NCBI RefSeq assembly: GCF_001500025.1
Contig: NZ_LQIW01000012.1
Location: forward strand, 124,001-188,000
From: Mycobacterium sp. IS-1590
GTDB lineage: Bacteria > Actinomycetota > Actinomycetes > Mycobacteriales > Mycobacteriaceae
DNA length: 64,000 bases
Direction of reading: 5' to 3'
Under the pieces are notes generated by a model. It was not told the origin of the DNA. It made no database searches and saw nothing but the letters and a program-made list of their open reading frames with translations. The translations under genes and the position numbers were made by a program. Below, in pieces: positions 44,079 to 53,195 of this stretch (position 1 is its first letter; each line of letters begins with the position of its first letter).

Positions 44079-44402
44079 TCACAGTCCTAGGTCGCGCAGG
44101 CTGGGGCCGGCTTCGTCAATCGCAGAGGCTGATTCTGAGTCAGTTTCGAAGTAGCTGGCTGCAGCAGAACGGAAATCGTGGCCGCGCTCAACCAGATCAG
44201 TGTAGTGACGAGCGCTTTCCTCTTCCCATTGCGCCGCTTTCGCCGCTAGCGCGACCGCGCTCCCGCCGATCCAGCCACGCTGAGCTGCGGTTATCCGCAA
44301 ATGCGCGGAACTATGGCGAGCACGCAGCTCGTCGGCGGTCGTATCAATGTGCCGCGCTGTCTTATCCAGAGCTGGCACATCTACTTTCAGTTCGTCACTC
44401 AT
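44079..44402 (-). CDS. WXG100-type ESX protein
   Basis: 107 aa, all helical, with a Trp-x-Gly turn at Trp44-Ile-Gly46 (RGWIGGSAVALAAKAAQWEEE). Length and motif fit EsxA/B-like or EspC-like type VII partners. It begins MSDELKVDV. No ESX machinery genes are nearby, so export would depend on a system elsewhere. Likely forms a pair with the large WxG protein that follows. Confidence 0.75.
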   Translation of the reverse strand: MSDELKVDVPALDKTARHIDTTADELRARHSSAHLRITAAQRGWIGGSAVALAAKAAQWEEESARHYTDLVERGHDFRSAAASYFETDSESASAIDEAGPSLRDLGL

Positions 44403-44497
44403 CCAGGCACACGATTTTGCTAACGGGAAGCGCTGATTGTTTGCTGGACAACCTATCCCCATCAGGTGACCGCAACCGACACAAAATTTTTCGGCTA
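44403..44497 (-). promoter_or_regulatory. AT-rich promoter region of the WXG island
   Basis: The 95 bp before the WXG100 gene contain an AT-rich run (ACAAAATTTTT near 44481-44491) unlike the rest of the window. It probably holds the island promoter and marks the right border with the glycosylase gene; no exact -10/-35 assigned. Confidence 0.4.
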
Positions 44498-45709
44498 TTA
44501 GAATCGGCGTAGATCGTCGACCAGGTCGCCATTTGCGCCGACCGTGACGTCGGTCAGCCCGAGCCACGACGCCATGGTCCGCAGTTCGTCGGCCAACGCC
44601 TTGGCGACCCGTGTCGGCTCAGCGCCCGACTCCCCGAACGCACCCACCACATGTAGCGCGTCGCGTGCGCGATCGGCCTTCAGGTCAACCCTTCCGACCA
44701 GTTCGCCATCGAGCAGAAACGGCCACACGTAATACCCGTACTGCCGCTTCGGCGCCGGGGTGTAAATCTCGATGCGGTACCGAAATCCGTTGAACAGGCG
44801 CTCGACCCGTGGTCGGAAGAAGATCAGCGGATCGAACGGGCACAGCAGCGCCGTTCCGCGGTCACGTCGCGGAATCACCTGTCCCGTCCGCAGATACGCC
44901 GGCCCCTTCCAACCGTCGACCTCGACCGGTTCGAGTTCGCCGTCGGCGGCCAGTTTCGCGATCGCGGGCTTCACTTGCGCCGGGGACAACCGGAAATAGT
45001 CCCGGATGTCCTGTTCCGTACCCACACCCAGCGAGCCCGAGGCTCTCAGCACCAGTTCGCGCACCGCGTCCGCCTCGTCGACCTCACGGGCGAGCACCTC
45101 CGGCGGCAACACCCGCTCGGCCAGGTCGTAGTGCCGCGCGAACCCGACCCGGGTGGCGGTCGTGAGCACTCCGGACGCGAACAGCGCCTCGGTCACCCAT
45201 TTGGTGTCGCTGCGGTCCCACCACGGGCCTTTGCGGCCCCGCTGCTCGGCGCCCAGATGCTCCTCGATCTGGCCCGCGGTCGACGGGCCCAACTCGGTCA
45301 CGGCGCGGACCACCTCGTCGGCCAGCTTGGCGTTCTTCTTGACGATCTCCTTGCCCCACCGGCCGTGGGTGTATTCGCGCATCCGCCACCGCAGCAGCGG
45401 CCAGTCGTCGACCGCCATCAGCGCCGCCTCGTGCGCCCAGTACTCGACCAGCATCCGCGGCGATCGCTGCGAATGGCTCCACGCCGCCCTGTCGAGCACG
45501 TCGCGGTCGTAGGGCCCGAGCCGACTGAACACCGGCGCATAGTGGGCGCGCACCGACACCGACACCGAATCCAACTGCAACACCTGGATCCGCGAGATCA
45601 GCCTTCGCAGATGTGCACGGGTGACCGGCCCCCGCGGGCGCGGTTCGGCGAGCCCCTGCGCGGCGACGGCGACACGCCGCGCCTGCTCGGCCGTGAGTCT
45701 GGTCGGCAC
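44498..45709 (-). CDS. AlkZ/YcaQ-like winged-helix DNA glycosylase
   Basis: 403 aa of the HTH_42 (YcaQ/AlkZ) family: tandem winged helices and the catalytic Gln-x-Asp (LQLDSVSV, Gln45-Leu-Asp47) that is used to remove alkylated bases and unhook interstrand crosslinks. Motifs HEAALMAVDDWPLLRWRM and CPFDPLIFFRPRVERLF agree. The GTG at 45709 is chosen as the family starts near PTRLTAEQARR; a GTG at 45727 is possible. Confidence 0.83.
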   Translation of the reverse strand: MPTRLTAEQARRVAVAAQGLAEPRPRGPVTRAHLRRLISRIQVLQLDSVSVSVRAHYAPVFSRLGPYDRDVLDRAAWSHSQRSPRMLVEYWAHEAALMAVDDWPLLRWRMREYTHGRWGKEIVKKNAKLADEVVRAVTELGPSTAGQIEEHLGAEQRGRKGPWWDRSDTKWVTEALFASGVLTTATRVGFARHYDLAERVLPPEVLAREVDEADAVRELVLRASGSLGVGTEQDIRDYFRLSPAQVKPAIAKLAADGELEPVEVDGWKGPAYLRTGQVIPRRDRGTALLCPFDPLIFFRPRVERLFNGFRYRIEIYTPAPKRQYGYYVWPFLLDGELVGRVDLKADRARDALHVVGAFGESGAEPTRVAKALADELRTMASWLGLTDVTVGANGDLVDDLRRF

Positions 45710-45746
45710 CCCGCCATCGTGCCCCACACCACCGACATCGCCGTCG

Positions 45747-45805
45747 CCCAGCGCTCAGGCATGTACGCAATCTGCGGCGAAAACGTACCGAGCTGAGCGC
45801 TTGGG
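45747..45805. repeat. Imperfect palindrome between dfrA and the glycosylase gene
   Basis: The outer arms CCCAGCGCTCAG and CTGAGCGCTTGGG pair with one bulge, and inner arms GTACG/CGTAC pair further. It lies after the thyA-dfrA operon end and may be its terminator; there is no T-run. Confidence 0.65.
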
Positions 45806-45820
45806 TGTTCAGCAGGCCGG

Positions 45821-46306
45821 TCAGCGCCGGTAGCTGTAGAACCGGTAGCGCAGGCCAGAGGTACTGGTCAGCCAGTCCCCCGCCGCCCCGATCCACGACT
45901 CGTCGAGCACCGGGGCCATCACGTCGGCGTCCTGACGCGGCAGGTCGATCTCGACCTCGGTCACCTCGCAGCGCGTCGCGATCGGCAGGGCCGCCGTGTA
46001 GATCTGAGCGCCGCCGATCACCCACACCGGATCGTCGGTCAGCGCGTCGTCCAGCGAGGCCACCACTTCTGCTCCCTCGGCCGCATAGTCGGGCCGGTGG
46101 GTGAGCACCACGTTGCGACGCCCGGGCAACGGACGGACCTTGGCGGGCAGCGACTCCCACGTCAACCTGCCCATCACCACCGTGTGACCCATCGTCAGTT
46201 CCTTGAACCGAGCCTGGTCCTCGGGCAAACGCCACGGGATACCCCCGCCGCGGCCGATGACACCGGAACTCGACTGGGCCCAGATGAGCCCGACGTTAGA
46301 CCGCAA
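45821..46306 (-). CDS. dfrA: Dihydrofolate reductase DfrA
   Basis: 161 aa. Recycles dihydrofolate to tetrahydrofolate, needed because ThyA oxidises folate. The family motifs are [50 protein letters not shown] and WVIGGAQIY. At the usual start (before VGLIWAQ) there is no ATG or GTG. The nearest start is a TTG at 46306, inside the end of thyA, with AAGG upstream. Expression is probably coupled to thyA. Confidence 0.9.
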   Translation of the reverse strand: MRSNVGLIWAQSSSGVIGRGGGIPWRLPEDQARFKELTMGHTVVMGRLTWESLPAKVRPLPGRRNVVLTHRPDYAAEGAEVVASLDDALTDDPVWVIGGAQIYTAALPIATRCEVTEVEIDLPRQDADVMAPVLDESWIGAAGDWLTSTSGLRYRFYSYRR

Positions 46307-47096
46307 CCGGGGCCTTGATCGCCGGATGTGGATCGTAGTTGCAGATGGCGACGTCTTCGTAGGTGTAGTCGAAGATCGAATCCCGCGGCGCGAGAACCAG
46401 TTCCGGGTAGGGTCGGGGGTCGCGGCTGAGCTGTAACTGCACCTGTTCGACGTGATTGTCGTAGATGTGGCAGTCCCCGCCCGTCCAGATGAACTCACCG
46501 ACCTCCAGCCCGGCCTGCGCCGCCATCATGTGGGTCAGCAGCGCGTAACTGGCGATGTTGAACGGCACACCGAGAAACAGATCGGCGCTGCGCTGATACA
46601 GCTGGCACGACAGCCTGCCGTCCGCGACGTAGAACTGGAAGAACGCGTGGCACGGCGGCAACGCCATCTGCGGAATCTCCCCGACGTTCCATGCCGAGAC
46701 GATGTTGCGGCGCGAGTCGGGATCGGACTTCAACAGCTCCAGCGCGCCGCTGATCTGGTCGATGTGCTCGCCCGACGGCGTCGGCCAAGAACGCCACTGC
46801 ACGCCATATACAGGACCGAGATCCCCTGTCGGAGAGGCCCATTCGTCCCAGATGGTGACGCCGCGCTCCTGCAGCCAGCGGACATTCGAGTCGCCGCGCA
46901 AGAACCACAACAGCTCGTAGACGATCGACTTGGTGTGCACCTTCTTGGTGGTGATGAGCGGAAATCCGGCCGCGAGGTCATAGCGCATCTGGTGGCCGAA
47001 CAGGCTGCGAGTGCCGGTGCCGGTGCGGTCGGACTTCGGGGTACCGCGCTCCATCACCAGCCGCAGGAGATCCTCGTAAGGCGTGACGATCGGCAC
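46296..47096 (-). CDS. thyA: Thymidylate synthase ThyA
   Basis: 266 aa, makes dTMP from dUMP with methylene-tetrahydrofolate. The active-site Cys is in [12 protein letters not shown], the phosphate loop is [13 protein letters not shown], and [37 protein letters not shown] are conserved. GTG start ([11 protein letters not shown]) at 47096, near the known N-terminus. Overlaps dfrA by 11 nt. Confidence 0.95.
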   Translation of the reverse strand: MPIVTPYEDLLRLVMERGTPKSDRTGTGTRSLFGHQMRYDLAAGFPLITTKKVHTKSIVYELLWFLRGDSNVRWLQERGVTIWDEWASPTGDLGPVYGVQWRSWPTPSGEHIDQISGALELLKSDPDSRRNIVSAWNVGEIPQMALPPCHAFFQFYVADGRLSCQLYQRSADLFLGVPFNIASYALLTHMMAAQAGLEVGEFIWTGGDCHIYDNHVEQVQLQLSRDPRPYPELVLAPRDSIFDYTYEDVAICNYDPHPAIKAPVAV

Positions 47097-47139
47097 GCCG
47101 GTCAGCTTACTTCCAGACCCGGCGAGTAGAACGGAGGCC

Positions 47140-47880
47140 ATGCCGAGCATCTCCGCGACCGTCACCACTCCCGACGGCACCTGCCCTGTCACCCTGCACA
47201 CGCCGAACGGCCCGGGACCGTGGACCGGCGTCGTGATGTACGTCGACGCCGGCGGTGTCCGCGACACCTTCCAGGAAATGGCCGCACGGCTGGCCGGGTT
47301 CGGCCACGCTGTGCTGCTGCCCGATGTGTACTACCGCCACGGCGACTGGGAGCCGTTCGACATGCGGACCGCCTTCACCGACGCTAAGCAGCGCAAACGC
47401 TTGTTCTCGATGATCTCCTCGATCACCCCCGACATGATGGCCTCCGACGCCGCGGCGTTCTTCGACTTCCTGCAGTCACGGCCCGAGGTCAAAGGCGACG
47501 CGTTCGGGGTCTGCGGCTACTGCATGGGCGGGCGCACTTCGGTGATCGTCGCGGGTCGGGTACCCGATCGGGTCGCCGCGGCGGGATCGTTCCACGCCAG
47601 CGGGCTGGTCACCGACGAACCCAACAGCCCGCATCTGCTCGCCGACCAGATGAAGGCCACCGTCTACGTCGCCGGCGCCGAAAAGGACCAGGGCTTCACG
47701 ACCGCGCACGCAGAGACCCTCGACAAGGCCCTGACCGCGGCGAACGTCACCCACACGGTGGAGTTCTACCCCGCCGGCCACGGCTTCGCGGTGCCCGACA
47801 ACGCCCCGTACGACGAAGAGGCCGCCCAGCGGCACTGGATTGCTCTGCAGGAGCTGTTCGAATCCGCTCTGCCCAACTGA
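47140..47880 (+). CDS. Dienelactone hydrolase family protein (Rv2765-like)
   Basis: 246 aa alpha/beta hydrolase with a Cys nucleophile ([13 protein letters not shown], about 124-136) and a catalytic His in [18 protein letters not shown], typical of the dienelactone/carboxymethylenebutenolidase type. Natural substrate unknown. Divergent from thyA by 43 bp; GGAGG is only three bases before the ATG, so the mRNA may be leaderless or use a GTG nearby. Confidence 0.87.
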   Translation: MPSISATVTTPDGTCPVTLHTPNGPGPWTGVVMYVDAGGVRDTFQEMAARLAGFGHAVLLPDVYYRHGDWEPFDMRTAFTDAKQRKRLFSMISSITPDMMASDAAAFFDFLQSRPEVKGDAFGVCGYCMGGRTSVIVAGRVPDRVAAAGSFHASGLVTDEPNSPHLLADQMKATVYVAGAEKDQGFTTAHAETLDKALTAANVTHTVEFYPAGHGFAVPDNAPYDEEAAQRHWIALQELFESALPN

Positions 47881-47937
47881 GGCGCATTTGACCGGGTCCG
47901 GGCACAGCCTGCCCGGCCGATACGCAACGATGATCCG

Positions 47938-48861
47938 ATGGACGTTTCGGATCACGGCGCTCACGCGGACCACGAGGACGTCGGCTCGCGTATCGACCCG
48001 GTGCTGGCCCGCAGCTGGCTGCTGGTGAACGGCGCACAGTACGACAGGTTCGCCCCTGCCGTACGGTCCCGAGCCGACATCGTCGTCCTGGACATCGAGG
48101 ACGCGGTCGCGCCGAAGGACAAGACCGTCGCCCGCGACAACGTCGTCCGCTGGCTGACCGAGGGCAACACCGACTGGGTCCGCGTCAACGGGTTCGGCAC
48201 GCCGTGGTGGGCCGACGACCTCGACGCGCTGGCGAAGACGTCGGTCGGTGGGATCATGCTCGCGATGGTCGAATCCGTCGACCACGTGACCGAAACCGCC
48301 AATCGGCTACCGGGGGTGCCGATCGTCGCGCTGGTCGAAACCGCCAGGGGGCTCGAGCGCATCACCGCCATCGCCGCGGCCAAGGGCACGTTCCGGCTGG
48401 CGTTCGGCATCGGCGACTTCCGGCGTGACACCGGGTTCGGCGAGAATCCGACCACCCTCGCCTACGCGCGGTCGCGGTTCACCATCGCGGCCAAGGCCGC
48501 CCACCTCCCGAGCGCGATCGACGGCCCCACGGTGGGTTCGAGTGCGCTCAAGCTCAGCGAGGCCACGGCGGTGTCCGTCGAGTTCGGCATGACGGGCAAG
48601 ATCTGCCTGACACCCGAGCAGTGCACCACCGTCAACGAGGGGCTTTCCCCGTCGCCCGAGGAAATCGCCTGGGCCAAAGAGTTTTTCGTCGAGTTCGAAC
48701 GCGACGGCGGTGAGATCCGCAACGGGTCGGATCTACCCCGCATCGCCCGGGCGAACAAGATCCTCGATCTGGCCCGCGCGTACGGCATCGAGGTGTCGGA
48801 GTTCGACGACGTCGACGATCCTGCGCACATCCCGGCTCCGTCGGACACCTACCACTACTGA
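47938..48861 (+). CDS. CitE-like HpcH/HpaI aldolase/lyase family protein
   Basis: 307 aa TIM barrel. Motifs include DIVVLDIEDAVAPKDK, VRVNGFGTPWW, GIMLAMVESVDHV, IVALVETARGL and LAFGIGDFRRD, as in citrate lyase beta-like/malyl-CoA or methylmalyl-CoA lyases. No citrate lyase alpha or gamma genes nearby, so a CoA-ester lyase or thioesterase is more likely. Follows the dienelactone hydrolase gene by 57 bp on the same strand. Confidence 0.83.
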   Translation: MDVSDHGAHADHEDVGSRIDPVLARSWLLVNGAQYDRFAPAVRSRADIVVLDIEDAVAPKDKTVARDNVVRWLTEGNTDWVRVNGFGTPWWADDLDALAKTSVGGIMLAMVESVDHVTETANRLPGVPIVALVETARGLERITAIAAAKGTFRLAFGIGDFRRDTGFGENPTTLAYARSRFTIAAKAAHLPSAIDGPTVGSSALKLSEATAVSVEFGMTGKICLTPEQCTTVNEGLSPSPEEIAWAKEFFVEFERDGGEIRNGSDLPRIARANKILDLARAYGIEVSEFDDVDDPAHIPAPSDTYHY

Positions 48862-49310
48862 GGACGACGTCTGCGCAGCAACATCTGCAGCGATCGCAGC
48901 AGGCCGCGCGCGGCGTAGATCCCGGCGACGATCGTCGCGAGGATCATCACGATGAACATCAACAGCCAGTTCGTCCGGTCGTGGTCGACGTTCCACCAGA
49001 CGATGGTGAACAGGATCGCGCAGAGGAACACCACGATGTCGCGCCAGTTCCCCCGGTAGGACATTGCCGCCAGCCGCAGGTCGCGGCTGCGCTCGGCGGC
49101 GCTGATCATGTCTTCGATGCGATGGTCGATGCTGGCTTTCAGCCGCGCCTTGAGTTCGGGTTGGTCGTCGGGTATGCGCTCGAGCAGATCCATGTCCTTG
49201 GCGATCATCCCGCGAAAGTCGGGTCCGCGGAGGTTGCCCGCGGCGATACCGAGCAGTGCCCCGCCGGCGAGTGGCGCGGCGCCGAGGGCGAGTTCGGCGA
49301 TTCCGGGCAT
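48855..49310 (-). CDS. Membrane protein of unknown function
   Basis: 151 aa. There is a short Ala/Gly hydrophobic N-terminus, a charged helical middle (about 35-85, DMDLLERIPDDQPELKARLK), then two membrane helices (about 92-110 and 116-134) and a basic end (LLRRRRPQ). GGGAGGACTC precedes the ATG. Convergent with the CitE-like gene by 7 nt overlap. No family recognised. Confidence 0.75.
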   Translation of the reverse strand: MPGIAELALGAAPLAGGALLGIAAGNLRGPDFRGMIAKDMDLLERIPDDQPELKARLKASIDHRIEDMISAAERSRDLRLAAMSYRGNWRDIVVFLCAILFTIVWWNVDHDRTNWLLMFIVMILATIVAGIYAARGLLRSLQMLLRRRRPQ

Positions 49311-49348
49311 GAGTCCTCCCTCAACGTGGCGGCCAACGGTCGTGATGG

Positions 49349-49792
49349 TTACCTTATGGGCGCTCGATCTTGCAGCGCGGTGATCATCCGTTGTATCGCC
49401 TCGCGCGTCGCCTGCAGCGTCGAAGGCTCCAATGCGTCGGCAAGTCGATTGTTGACGACGAGGGCGCGTTCGGTGATTCCTTGCAGAACGCGACGGCCCT
49501 CGGCGGTTGGCCCAAGGAGGGGCGATGTGCGGTGGTCGGGGTTGGGTCTGAATTCAGCCAAGCCGGCCGCGACGAGATCATTGGCGACCCTCTGAACCCC
49601 CTGGCGGCTGACCCCGAGGCGGCGAGCGGCTTGCGGCACGCTGCGCGGTAGTTCCGAGACCACGCTGAGCAGCTGCCATCGCGCCTGGGTCTGGCCTTGG
49701 CCGGCCGCGATCGCTTCACCTGAGCGCCGCAAGAGTCCGGCGAGTTCGTATACGTCTGCGATCAGCAGTGCGACCTCGTCAGCGCTATCCAT
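49349..49792 (-). CDS. MarR-family transcriptional regulator
   Basis: 147 aa winged-helix regulator (QTQARWQLLSVVSELPRSVPQAARRLGVSRQGVQRVANDLVAAGL, wing NPDHRTSPLLGPT). I start at MDSADEVALL (49792); a longer form to 49864 overlaps the operator. An inverted repeat directly upstream suggests it represses itself and the divergent DUF1398 gene. Confidence 0.87.
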   Translation of the reverse strand: MDSADEVALLIADVYELAGLLRRSGEAIAAGQGQTQARWQLLSVVSELPRSVPQAARRLGVSRQGVQRVANDLVAAGLAEFRPNPDHRTSPLLGPTAEGRRVLQGITERALVVNNRLADALEPSTLQATREAIQRMITALQDRAPIR

Positions 49793-49827
49793 TGACAATA
49801 TGTTGTCATTATGGTTTGTTGTTGTCA
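49793..49827. promoter_or_regulatory. MarR-type operator
   Basis: TGACAATATGTTGTCA (49793-49808) is an inverted repeat (TGACAA-N4-TTGTCA) touching the regulator ATG, with a further half-site TTGTCA at 49822-49827. It sits in the 70-bp divergent region, so binding would block both genes. Confidence 0.7.
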
Positions 49828-49862
49828 ATGGGCTTGCCAACTCGACCGGTAACGGAGAAGAC

Positions 49863-50302
49863 ATGACTGCTGCGGTAGCGAATCTTCAAGCAGCACAGCG
49901 TGATGCCGCCGCGCGGCGTCCAGGGGTCCAGGCATTTCCCCATCTGGCTGAAACGATGCGGCGCGCCGGTGTCCGATTCAATACCTGGTGGCTTCCAGCG
50001 ATGCACAGCCTGTACGAAACCGATCTCGGTCCGGTTTGCGTCCAGGACGTGCCCTGGTTGAGGGCATGTCGGAGGTGCCGTCGTTCAACCAAGAGGCGCT
50101 CGTCGCCGCGCTGCGTGCCGACCAGGCGGGTGAAACCACGTTTCGAGAGTTTGCCGCAGCGGCGTGGCGAGCCGGCGTTCTCCGCTATGTCGTCGACCTC
50201 GAGAATCGCACCTGCACCTACTTCGGCCTACACCATCGGTCGTACGTCGAACACTATGCTGCAGTGAGGATTTGCGACAACCCAGGACTCTCTGAGGCTT
50301 GA
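49863..50302 (+). pseudogene. DUF1398 family gene with a frameshift
   Basis: The first frame gives a normal N-terminal half (TAAVANLQAAQRDAAARRPG ... NTWWLPAMHSLYETDLGPV). It then turns into Arg/Ser nonsense near 50030-50055. The expected C-terminal half (ALVEGMSEVPSFNQEALVAA ... YVVDLENRTCTYFG) continues in the next frame to the stop at 50302. The shift equals a one-base loss. GGAGAAG precedes the ATG. Either a pseudogene, a sequencing error or, less likely, programmed frameshifting. Divergent from the MarR gene that probably controls it. Confidence 0.8.
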
Positions 50303-50305
50303 CAG

Positions 50306-50761
50306 CTATTCCATCAGCTGAGCAGCGACTGTTGCCCCGAGGTTCCAGCACGCCTCGACGTCGGCCTTGGTCGGCTTTCCCATGACAAGAACCGTCTCCG
50401 CAGCCTGCACCCAGCCAAGCCCAGTAGTGATGGCCACGAGACCCCGCTCGGCTCCCTCGGTGCCCTCGTTGCCGTGGATGTAGGCCCCGAACGACCGTCC
50501 TTGAGTGGTGTCGAGCAGTTGGTAGTACGACTGGTCGAAGGCGTGCTTGAGGGCACCACTGAGATATCCGAGGTTGGCGGGCGTGCCCAGCAGATAGCCG
50601 TCAGCCTCCAACATCTCGACCGGAGACACCGTGAGCGCTGGTCGGCGCACCACTTCCACACCTTCGATCTCCGGATCGGTTGCGCCTGCCACGACCGCCT
50701 CGAGCATCTCTTGGCAGTGTGGCGACGGCGTGTGATGGATGACCAACAACGTTTTGCTCAC
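50306..50761 (-). CDS. Flavodoxin/NADPH-dependent FMN reductase-like protein (Rv2771c-like)
   Basis: 151 aa flavodoxin-like fold: phosphate loop at the N-terminus (LLVIHHTPSPHCQEMLEAV), then GYLLGTPANLGYLSGALKHAFDQSYY. Probably binds FMN and reduces quinones or metal/flavin substrates. GTG start overlaps the stop of the next upstream gene, giving an operon with the TPR membrane protein and dapB. Confidence 0.82.
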   Translation of the reverse strand: MSKTLLVIHHTPSPHCQEMLEAVVAGATDPEIEGVEVVRRPALTVSPVEMLEADGYLLGTPANLGYLSGALKHAFDQSYYQLLDTTQGRSFGAYIHGNEGTEGAERGLVAITTGLGWVQAAETVLVMGKPTKADVEACWNLGATVAAQLME

Positions 50762-51224
50762 GGCTCGCGCTCTTCCATCTCGACGGCCTTCCTCATCGCC
50801 TCGCGCGCCCTGCTGCGGTCACCGGCGTAGTCGTAGGCACGTGCCAGTCGATACCACCGTCGCCAGTTCTGCGGGTCGTTTTCCAGTTCCGCGCGCACGG
50901 TGACGAACAGCGCGTCGGCGGCGTCGCGCTGGATTCGCCCCGACGGCATCCGGGGCAGCGCGCTGACGTCGAGTTCCATCCCCTCGTCGTGGACGATCCG
51001 CGCGAGCCGCTGATGGGCCAGGCCCGCCCGCAGCGTGCTGAGCATCGCCCACAACCCGATCAACGGAAGCCCCATCAGCGCCAATCCCAGCCCCACCGCG
51101 GCCGGCTCACCGGTCCTGACGAACGCCATCGCGAGGCGGCCCAGCAGCACGAAGTACACGACCAGCGCGACACACATGAAGCCGATCAACAGTTGGATGC
51201 GCAGGACGCGGCCGCCCTCGGCCA

Positions 51225-51225
<1 letters not shown>
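50758..51225 (-). CDS. Membrane protein with TPR-like tail (Rv2772c-like)
   Basis: 155 aa. Two membrane helices (about 8-30 and 42-62) are followed by a soluble part with one TPR-like helix pair (NWRRWYRLARAYDYAGDRSRAREAMRKAVEM, about 118-148). Function unknown. It shares one base with the dapB stop, as in M. tuberculosis gene order (Rv2771c-Rv2773c). Confidence 0.82.
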
Positions 51226-51968
<743 letters not shown>

Positions 51969-52087
51969 TTATCCACCGGGGTCGACGCCGATTGATGCGA
52001 CCGGATCGCCGCATTCGGCGGCAATGCCTCGGGAAAGCGGGTAACCATGCTGACAGCACACCGGAACGACAGCAGATGGAGTTCGAA

Positions 52088-52570
52088 GTGACGGATACGA
52101 GTGGACGGCCCGAGCAACAGGTGGGTGACCAGCGGCCCGCCCGCCAGGTCATCGCGACATTCGACAACTATGCCGACGCGCAACGGTTGGTGGACCGGAT
52201 GTCCGACGGCGGCTTCCCCGTCGAGCATGTGCGCATCATCGGCGACGACCTGCGCACGGTCGAACGCATCACGGGACGTATGACCAAGGGACGCGCGGCA
52301 TTCGCCGGCGCGGCGAGCGGCGCCTGGTTCGGCTTGTTCATCGGCCTGCTGTTCGCGATCTTCACCGTCGGACCGGTGTGGATCGTGACGATGCTGATCG
52401 CGCTGGCAATCGGCGCGTTCTGGGGCGCGGTATTCGGGTTCGTCGCGCATGTGGCGACCAGAGGTGAACGGGACTTCTCCAGTGTCGAGTCGCTCGAGGC
52501 TCGGCGCTACGAGGTGTGCGTGCCGCCCCAGTACGCCGCCGACGCGGCGCGCTACATTCAAACCCCTTGA
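52088..52570 (+). CDS. General stress protein 17M/YflT-like membrane protein
   Basis: 160 aa. The N-terminal YflT-like alpha/beta domain (VIATFDNYADAQRLVDRMSDGGFPVEHVRIIG, about 21-52) is followed by two membrane helices with Gly-rich spacing (AFAGAASGAWFGLFIGLLFAIF and WIVTMLIALAIGAFWGAVFGF). GTG 52088 has GGAG six bases upstream; ATG 52076 adds four residues. Stress role inferred from the family. Confidence 0.8.
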   Translation: MTDTSGRPEQQVGDQRPARQVIATFDNYADAQRLVDRMSDGGFPVEHVRIIGDDLRTVERITGRMTKGRAAFAGAASGAWFGLFIGLLFAIFTVGPVWIVTMLIALAIGAFWGAVFGFVAHVATRGERDFSSVESLEARRYEVCVPPQYAADAARYIQTP

Positions 52571-52588
52571 GCAACAACGGTTTTTCGG

Positions 52589-53104
52589 CTACAGCGGCGA
52601 CGCTCCCCGGAGGTGCTCGAAGATCAGCGACGTCTGCGTACCGGCGACGTCGGCATCGGCATTGAGGTTTTCCACCACGAACGAGCGCAGATCGTCGGTG
52701 TCACGGGCGGCGACGTGGAGGATGAAGTCGTCGGCGCCGGCCAGAAAATACACGTCCATCACCTGCGGCCTGCGCCGGATCTGCTGAATGAAGCTGTGGA
52801 TCCTGCCGCGAGCGCTGGACTGCAGGCTCACCGAGATCATCGCCTGTAGCGGCAGACCGATCGCCGCCGGATCGATGTCGGTGTAGAAACCGCGGATCAC
52901 CCCGGAGTCCTGGAGCCGGCGCACCCTGCCGTGGCACGTCGACGGCGCAATCCCGACCGCCTCGGCGAGCGCACTGTTGGACATGCGCGCGTCGCGGTGT
53001 AGCGCGGCCAGAATCCGGCGGTCGACGTCGTCGAGAGGAACGGGGCGAACATCCTTCGGATCCCCACCGCCTGATGCCCGCGGGAATGAAGATCTATCGT
53101 CCAT
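52589..53104 (-). CDS. aldR: Lrp/AsnC-family regulator AldR
   Basis: 171 aa with an N-terminal helix-turn-helix (LDDVDRRILAALHRDARMSNSALAEAVGIAPSTCHGRVRRL) and C-terminal RAM ligand-binding domain. AldR controls the divergent ald gene in response to alanine in mycobacteria. The N-terminal extension of about 25 residues is typical for this orthologue. Confidence 0.9.
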   Translation of the reverse strand: MDDRSSFPRASGGGDPKDVRPVPLDDVDRRILAALHRDARMSNSALAEAVGIAPSTCHGRVRRLQDSGVIRGFYTDIDPAAIGLPLQAMISVSLQSSARGRIHSFIQQIRRRPQVMDVYFLAGADDFILHVAARDTDDLRSFVVENLNADADVAGTQTSLIFEHLRGASPL

Positions 53105-53195
53105 ACCGCGAGATTACAGAATTTCACGCAGATGAATTGCCCGCTAGAGCGAAGTTTCTTCACACTGGATTTCACACTTCAGCAGAGGAGCGGTC
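53105..53195. promoter_or_regulatory. aldR-ald intergenic control region
   Basis: This 91-bp region has repeated ATTTCAC elements: ATTTCACGCA (53121), a related GTTTCTTCACAC (53154) and ATTTCACACT (53169). They are candidate AldR sites on the ald side. A ribosome site AGAGGAG precedes the ald ATG. Confidence 0.55.
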
